Positions 7,540 through 11,127 of a stretch of DNA of 11,127 bases are shown piece after piece; positions within the stretch are counted from its first letter, which is position 1, and each line of letters opens with the position of its first letter. Source of the DNA: Aureococcus anophagefferens. Its lineage: Eukaryota; Sar; Pelagophyceae; Pelagomonadales; Pelagomonadaceae. The translations under genes were made by a program, and so were the position numbers. The stretch covers positions 371 to 11,497 of the forward strand of contig NW_008705585.1 in assembly GCF_000186865.1 (NCBI RefSeq), given 5' to 3'. The notes under the pieces were generated by a model that saw only the letters and a list, made by a program, of their open reading frames with translations, did not search any database and was not told the origin of the DNA.

Positions 7540-7673
7540 CTGCAGCTGTGAGAGCACACATCGATTCCAACCAGCCCAGGGCTGCAAGTTCTGTTCAACT
7601 TGCACCACACTGTTTGCCCGACCAGCTCGTAAACAGACAAGGTCGCAGTATCAATTACCGGAATGTAGAAAAC
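7540..7673. promoter_or_regulatory. Gap between DOMON-b561 stop and SLC13 upstream block
   Basis: With the duplicated block, this makes a 228-base gap holding the 3' end of the DOMON gene and the promoter of the SLC13 gene, both transcribed leftwards. It is clearly less GC-rich than the genes. It contains an 8-bp perfect inverted repeat at 7583-7604. No coding frame is supported. Confidence 0.4.
7583..7604. repeat. Perfect 8-bp hairpin
   Basis: TGCAAGTT (7583-7590) and AACTTGCA (7597-7604) are inverted around a 6-base loop, CTGTTC. It lies 70-90 bases downstream of the DOMON-b561 stop and about 140 bases upstream of the SLC13 start. It could be an RNA 3'-end hairpin or a palindromic protein-binding site; the sequence does not decide. 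Confidence 0.45.
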
Positions 7674-9509
7674 TCACGGAGCCGGGGCCTCGCCCGCCTC
7701 CTCCTCCTCGTCGACGCGCGCGGGCCCCTTGCCGTCCGCGCCGTCGACCGCGGCCGCGGCCGCCGGCTTCGCGTCGCGGCGCTTCTGGACGCCCGCGGCG
7801 GCGACGACGAGCCAGGCCGCGAGGGCCACGCCGAGCATGGCGCTCTGCGCCGTGAACCAGGGCCGGTCGTCGGCGACGTGCCCCAGATCCGCGGCCTTGG
7901 AGATGCCGGACCGCGTCGCCGCGGCCGCGAGGACGACGGCAGCGTAGCCCAAGCCCGTGTGGACGTAGTTGAAGTAGACGCGCTTCGGCGCGTCCTTGCC
8001 CGGCCGCGCGAAGCCCATGAGGACCATGGCGCCGACGGCGGCCATGACGCCGACGCCGATCTTCGGATGGCGGCCCCGGAGGTGCTCGCCGTTGTCCGCG
8101 CGGTCGATGGCCGACGCCGCGACGGCGACGCCCGCGACGGCCAAGATCAGCGCGGCGACGTTGCAGGCGATGTGGATCTTGAGCCAGAGCGGGCCCGGCG
8201 CGAGCACGAACCGCGACTTGGCCGCGACGAGCGCGGACGGCATGAGCGCCGCGAAGGCCACCAGCAGCAGACCGCCGTGGGCCCGGATCGCCCGCGACGA
8301 CACGCCCTCGATCTCCTTGATCGAGAACGCGCAGGTCTCGAGGTCCAGAGTGAGCGCGCCGACGTCGTCGCCGTGGAAGCCGAGCGACCTGGAGCCGTAG
8401 GACCAGATGAACTGGTCCGCGCCGACGGTCTGCTCGCCCGCTTCCTCGATCAGTTTCGTGAACTCGACGACGTAGGCATCGTCCTCCACCATGGTGGCCG
8501 TGTCGGTCAACGTCTGCGCGGCCATGGCGTCGATGCCGCTCTTTTTGTACGACGTGATGTCGTACTTCGCCGGGCCGCCGTCCGGGCCCTCGGCGATGAC
8601 GCACTCCGTGCCCGTCATGGACCCGTCGCCCCACCCCAAAGACACCCAGGCGCCGCCGTCGCTCCCGGCGAGGACGAGCGCGGCCCGGAGAGCGCCGTCC
8701 GCGAGCGACCAGTGCAAGCGGAGCTTGCCGTCCAACGCGAGCGAGTACTCGTAGCCCGGCCGGTCGCTCGAGCAGTCGAAGGGCGTCGTCGGCGCGCGCG
8801 TCGGCTCGCGCGACGGCTCCGGCGTCGGCGCGGGAAACGTCGGCTCCGGCGTCGGCGCGGGAAACGTCGGCGCGGGCGTCGGCGCGGGAAACGTCGGCTC
8901 CGGCGTCGGCGCGGGAAACGTCGGCGCGGGCGTCGGCGCGCTCGGCGTCGGCGCGCCCGGCGCGACCGACGGCGGGGGCGTCGCGGGGCGCGTCGGCTCC
9001 GCCGTCGGCTTCGCCGTCGGCGCGGCCGACGGTTTCGCCGTCGCGACCGCGCGCGGGACGACGTCGCAGGGCTCCGTGACGTAGACCGTGCGATAGCCCG
9101 TGGCGTGGCAGCCCTCGAGGGTCGTCGTCCCCGCCGCGGGCACGACGAACGTCGCCGGCGCGTTCCGCGACCGCGACGCGACGTTCTCGAAGCCTCCGCA
9201 GACGCCTCCGACGAACGCCGCGCCCGACCGCGCGTCGATGAGGTACTCCACGTCGTGGCTCTCGAACTCGAGGGCCGCGTCGTTCTGATAGAGGGTCGCC
9301 GTGAGCGTCGCGCCGGCGTCGACGGCGCTCCCGCAGGCGACGACGGCGCCGGTCGCGTCCGTGAGGCGGAGGTAGGTGTCGTCGCTCCGCACGGCCGCCC
9401 TGCGCATGATGACGTCGCCCACGGCGAAGGACCGGCACCGGAGCTCCGTGGCGTAGGAATTTGCGGAGCTTAACGCGCCGAACGCGACGACGAGGCGACA
9501 CAACGTCAT
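7674..9509 (-). CDS. Secreted-side DOMON plus cytochrome b561 electron-transfer protein (copy A)
   Basis: A 611-residue frame from the ATG at 9509 to the TGA at 7676-7674. MTLCRLVVAFGALSSANSYA is a plausible signal peptide. Residues 21-150 form a Cys-containing ectodomain I do not recognise. A Pro/Thr-rich linker (about 151-243) includes four 9-residue repeats. The DOMON domain (about 245-395) has candidate heme ligands Met298 (GDGSMTGTE) and His379 (LGFHGDD). A cytochrome b561 module follows (about 408-575), with four conserved His: 411 (RAHGG), 446 (KIHIACN), 481 (GRHPKIG) and 517 (NYVHTG). This is the CYBDOM/FRRS1-like layout: electrons pass across a membrane from a cytosolic donor, typically ascorbate, to an outer acceptor such as ferric chelates. 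The acceptor here is inferred. The C-terminal tail is acidic (DEEEE). No introns are needed. Its tandem paralogue lies upstream with only 93 bases between them. Confidence 0.88.
   Translation of the reverse strand: MTLCRLVVAFGALSSANSYATELRCRSFAVGDVIMRRAAVRSDDTYLRLTDATGAVVACGSAVDAGATLTATLYQNDAALEFESHDVEYLIDARSGAAFVGGVCGGFENVASRSRNAPATFVVPAAGTTTLEGCHATGYRTVYVTEPCDVVPRAVATAKPSAAPTAKPTAEPTRPATPPPSVAPGAPTPSAPTPAPTFPAPTPEPTFPAPTPAPTFPAPTPEPTFPAPTPEPSREPTRAPTTPFDCSSDRPGYEYSLALDGKLRLHWSLADGALRAALVLAGSDGGAWVSLGWGDGSMTGTECVIAEGPDGGPAKYDITSYKKSGIDAMAAQTLTDTATMVEDDAYVVEFTKLIEEAGEQTVGADQFIWSYGSRSLGFHGDDVGALTLDLETCAFSIKEIEGVSSRAIRAHGGLLLVAFAALMPSALVAAKSRFVLAPGPLWLKIHIACNVAALILAVAGVAVAASAIDRADNGEHLRGRHPKIGVGVMAAVGAMVLMGFARPGKDAPKRVYFNYVHTGLGYAAVVLAAAATRSGISKAADLGHVADDRPWFTAQSAMLGVALAAWLVVAAAGVQKRRDAKPAAAAAVDGADGKGPARVDEEEEAGEAPAP
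8511..8642. repeat. 132-bp block identical to 10440-10571
   Basis: Within the DOMON coding regions of the two tandem genes, 8511-8642 and 10440-10571 are identical over 132 bases, including all synonymous positions. Flanking coding sequence differs every few codons. The block spans the candidate heme-ligand segment GDGSMTGTE and the KYDITSYKKSG region. Confidence 0.9.
8814..8921. repeat. Four 27-bp tandem repeats in the DOMON gene linker
   Basis: Units 8814-8840, 8841-8867, 8868-8894 and 8895-8921 are nearly identical, and each encodes the nonapeptide TFPAPTPEP or TFPAPTPAP. Pro/Thr repeats of this kind form extended, probably O-glycosylated stalks in cell-surface proteins. The in-frame period lets the stalk change length without frameshift. 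Confidence 0.9.
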
Positions 9510-9602
9510 AGCTTCGTTAGAGGGGTCATCACCCACATTGGTCTTGCCACGACGGCACGGAACATCGCCGAGGAGCCATCCCACGCGTACAACACACCCG
9601 TG
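9510..9602. promoter_or_regulatory. Short spacer between the tandem DOMON-b561 genes
   Basis: Only 93 bases separate the stop of the upstream copy (9605-9603) from the start of the downstream copy (9509). Both genes are read leftwards, so the promoter of copy A must be here, or inside the upstream gene, or the two share a transcript. No clear core element was found. Confidence 0.35.
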
Positions 9603-11127
9603 TTACGGCGCCGCCTCCCTCTCGTTGATGGGCGTGTTGACCTCCTTCAGCGCGATCTCGCTGTCGCTGGGCCGGTGGGGCGCGAGGGGCTTCGACGGCG
9701 CTTTGTGTCGCTTCGCGGCGCCGGCGACGGCGACGGCGAGCCACGCGCAGAAGCACGCGACGAGCAGCGACGCCTGCGCCGTGTACCAGGCCCGTTTGTC
9801 GGCGATGTGCTCCAGGTCGGCGGCCTTGGAGATGCCGCTCCGCGTCGCCGCGGCCGCGAGGACGACGGCGCCGTAGCCCAGGCCCGTGTGGACGTAGTTG
9901 AAGTAGACGCGCCTCGGCGCGTCCTTGCCCGGCCGCGCGAAGCCCATGAGGACCATGGCGCCGACGACGACCATGACGCCGACGCCGATCTTGGGGTGGC
10001 GGCCCCGCAGGTGGTCCGCGCCGTCCGTGCCGTCGATGGCCGCCGCCGCGACCGCGATTCCCGCGAGCGCCAAGATCAGCGCGGCGACGTTGCACGCGAT
10101 GTGGATCCGGATCCAGAGCGGACCCGGCGCCAGGACGAAGCGCGACTTGGCCGCGACGAGCGCGCTCGGCATGAGCGCGGCGAAGGCGGCCAGGAGCAGG
10201 CCGCCGTGGGCCCTGATCTTCCGCGACGAGACCGTCTCGATCGTCTTCACGGAAAACGCGCACGTCTCGAGGTCCAGCGTCAGCGCGCCGACGTCGCCGC
10301 CGTGGAAGCCCAGGGACCCGGAGCCGTAGGACCAGACGAACCTGTCCGCGCCGACGGTCTGCTCGCCGGGCTCGTCGATGAGCTTCGTGAACGCGACGAC
10401 GTACGCGTCGGCCTCGACCATGGTGGCCGCGTCGGTCAGCGTCTGCGCGGCCATGGCGTCGATGCCGCTCTTTTTGTACGACGTGATGTCGTACTTCGCC
10501 GGGCCGCCGTCCGGGCCCTCGGCGATGACGCACTCCGTGCCCGTCATGGACCCGTCGCCCCACCCCAAAGAAACCCAGTCGCCGCCGCCGCTCCCGGCGA
10601 GGACGAGCGCGGCCTCGAGCGCGCCGCCGACGACGGACCAGTGGAAGCGGAGCCGCCCGTCGAGCGCGAGGGAGAACTCGTAGCCCCGGTCGCTCGAGCA
10701 GTCGAAGGCCGCCGCCGACGGCGCTCCCGTCGGCGCGAAGACGACCGTCGCCGGTCGGGCCGCGACGGCCGCGAAGGCCGGCGACGCCGCGCGCAGGGAC
10801 GCGTCGAGAACGCCGCTGTCGACGGCGGCGTCGAGGGCCGCGGCCGTGGCGTCGAGGCCCGCGCGCGTGTCGATGGTGAAGTCGACGGCGACGCCGGAAG
10901 CGTCGTCGAGGCGGCGCCGCCGCCGCCGCCGCGCGGCGGCCGCGGCGACGCCGACGACGACGACGTCGTCCGCGGGCAGGCCGAGCGCGTCCGCGACGCT
11001 CGCCTCGAAGGCCGCGGCCTCGTCGTCGCCGAACTCGTCGACGTCGACGCCGTCGAGGGTCATCGACGCCGCGAGCGTCGCCGCGACTCCGGTCGGCGCG
11101 GGAGGGCTCGGCGCGGGCGACGTCGGC
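9603..11127 (-). CDS. DOMON plus cytochrome b561 protein (copy B, 5' end beyond window)
   Basis: The frame is open to the right edge, giving 507 visible residues and ending at the TAA at 9605-9603. An ATG at 11063 exists, but the preceding 21 codons are in frame and encode a Pro/Thr/Ser stretch (PTSPAPSPPAPTG). The signal peptide and true start therefore probably lie outside the window. Visible residues about 15-90 (MTLDGVDVDEFG, VADALGLPADDVVVVGV, VAVDFTID) suggest a small alpha/beta, SEA-like ectodomain, interrupted by a run of seven Arg (66-72). DOMON begins near 140 (AFDCSSDRGYEF) and contains GDGSMTGTE and LGFHGGD. The b561 part keeps all four heme His (RAHGG, RIHIACN, GRHPKIG, NYVHTG). 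From DOMON to the last helix it is about 85% identical to copy A by eye. The C-terminal tail differs (SDSEIALKEVNTPINE). Function is as for copy A; partners are unknown. Confidence 0.85.
   Translation of the reverse strand, partial: PTSPAPSPPAPTGVAATLAASMTLDGVDVDEFGDDEAAAFEASVADALGLPADDVVVVGVAAAAARRRRRRRLDDASGVAVDFTIDTRAGLDATAAALDAAVDSGVLDASLRAASPAFAAVAARPATVVFAPTGAPSAAAFDCSSDRGYEFSLALDGRLRFHWSVVGGALEAALVLAGSGGGDWVSLGWGDGSMTGTECVIAEGPDGGPAKYDITSYKKSGIDAMAAQTLTDAATMVEADAYVVAFTKLIDEPGEQTVGADRFVWSYGSGSLGFHGGDVGALTLDLETCAFSVKTIETVSSRKIRAHGGLLLAAFAALMPSALVAAKSRFVLAPGPLWIRIHIACNVAALILALAGIAVAAAAIDGTDGADHLRGRHPKIGVGVMVVVGAMVLMGFARPGKDAPRRVYFNYVHTGLGYGAVVLAAAATRSGISKAADLEHIADKRAWYTAQASLLVACFCAWLAVAVAGAAKRHKAPSKPLAPHRPSDSEIALKEVNTPINEREAAP

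Noticed and set aside
7615..7635. 6-bp inverted repeat CTGTTT/AAACAG with a 15-base loop
   Set aside because: Arms are short and the loop long; expected by chance at this frequency.
8814..8921. CRISPR-like array of 27-bp repeats
   Set aside because: Repeats are directly adjacent without spacers, encode a Pro/Thr stalk in frame, and the genome is eukaryotic.
7242..9473. Plus-strand open frame of over 700 codons across the SLC13 and DOMON genes
   Set aside because: It is antisense to two well-supported genes, Arg/Ala/Gly-rich without domains, and explained by GC-rich codon use.
9510..9584. Extension of DOMON copy A to an upstream GTG at 9584
   Set aside because: The ATG at 9509 begins a good signal peptide, which the extension would bury.

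Overview
The window looks like nuclear DNA of a GC-rich, gene-dense unicellular eukaryote, most likely a stramenopile alga near the pelagophyte Aureococcus. That placement is inference. It rests on eukaryotic gene families (tandem bromodomains, SEP domain, F-box/LRR, SLC13, DOMON-cytochrome b561), very strong G/C third-position bias, short intergenic gaps, Pro/Thr-rich ectodomain linkers, and above all three introns that carry the marks of introner elements (intron-forming non-autonomous DNA transposons, described in Aureococcus and Micromonas). Long open frames antisense to the genes are by-products of base composition.

Layout. (1) 1-2492, minus: a polybromo-like gene with five tandem bromodomains, continuing past the left edge and cut inside bromodomain 5 by a 200-nt introner-type intron. 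(2) 2493-3101: no convincing gene, possibly a decayed coding fragment. (3) 3102-3815, minus: a SEP-domain protein related to p97/Cdc48 cofactors but lacking a UBX domain. (4) 4029-5640, plus, divergent from the last: an F-box/LRR-like protein with a lysine-rich N-terminus, interrupted by a 79-nt introner. (5) 5723-7445, minus, convergent with the last: an SLC13/DASS sodium-coupled anion transporter, interrupted by an 88-nt introner of the same family as that in the F-box gene. (6) 7674-9509 and (7) 9603 to beyond 11127, minus: head-to-tail duplicated DOMON plus cytochrome b561 genes with unrelated N-terminal ectodomains.

The genes do not form an obvious pathway. The bromodomain, F-box and SEP proteins point to chromatin and protein turnover. 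The SLC13 and DOMON-b561 genes encode membrane transport and trans-membrane electron transfer. The common thread is mobile-intron activity. All three recognised introns sit at target-site-duplication-like repeats, remove exactly one repeat copy plus the element when spliced as GC-AG, and restore the ancestral reading frame. The two short ones share about 30/35 bases in the left arm and 17/20 in the right arm.
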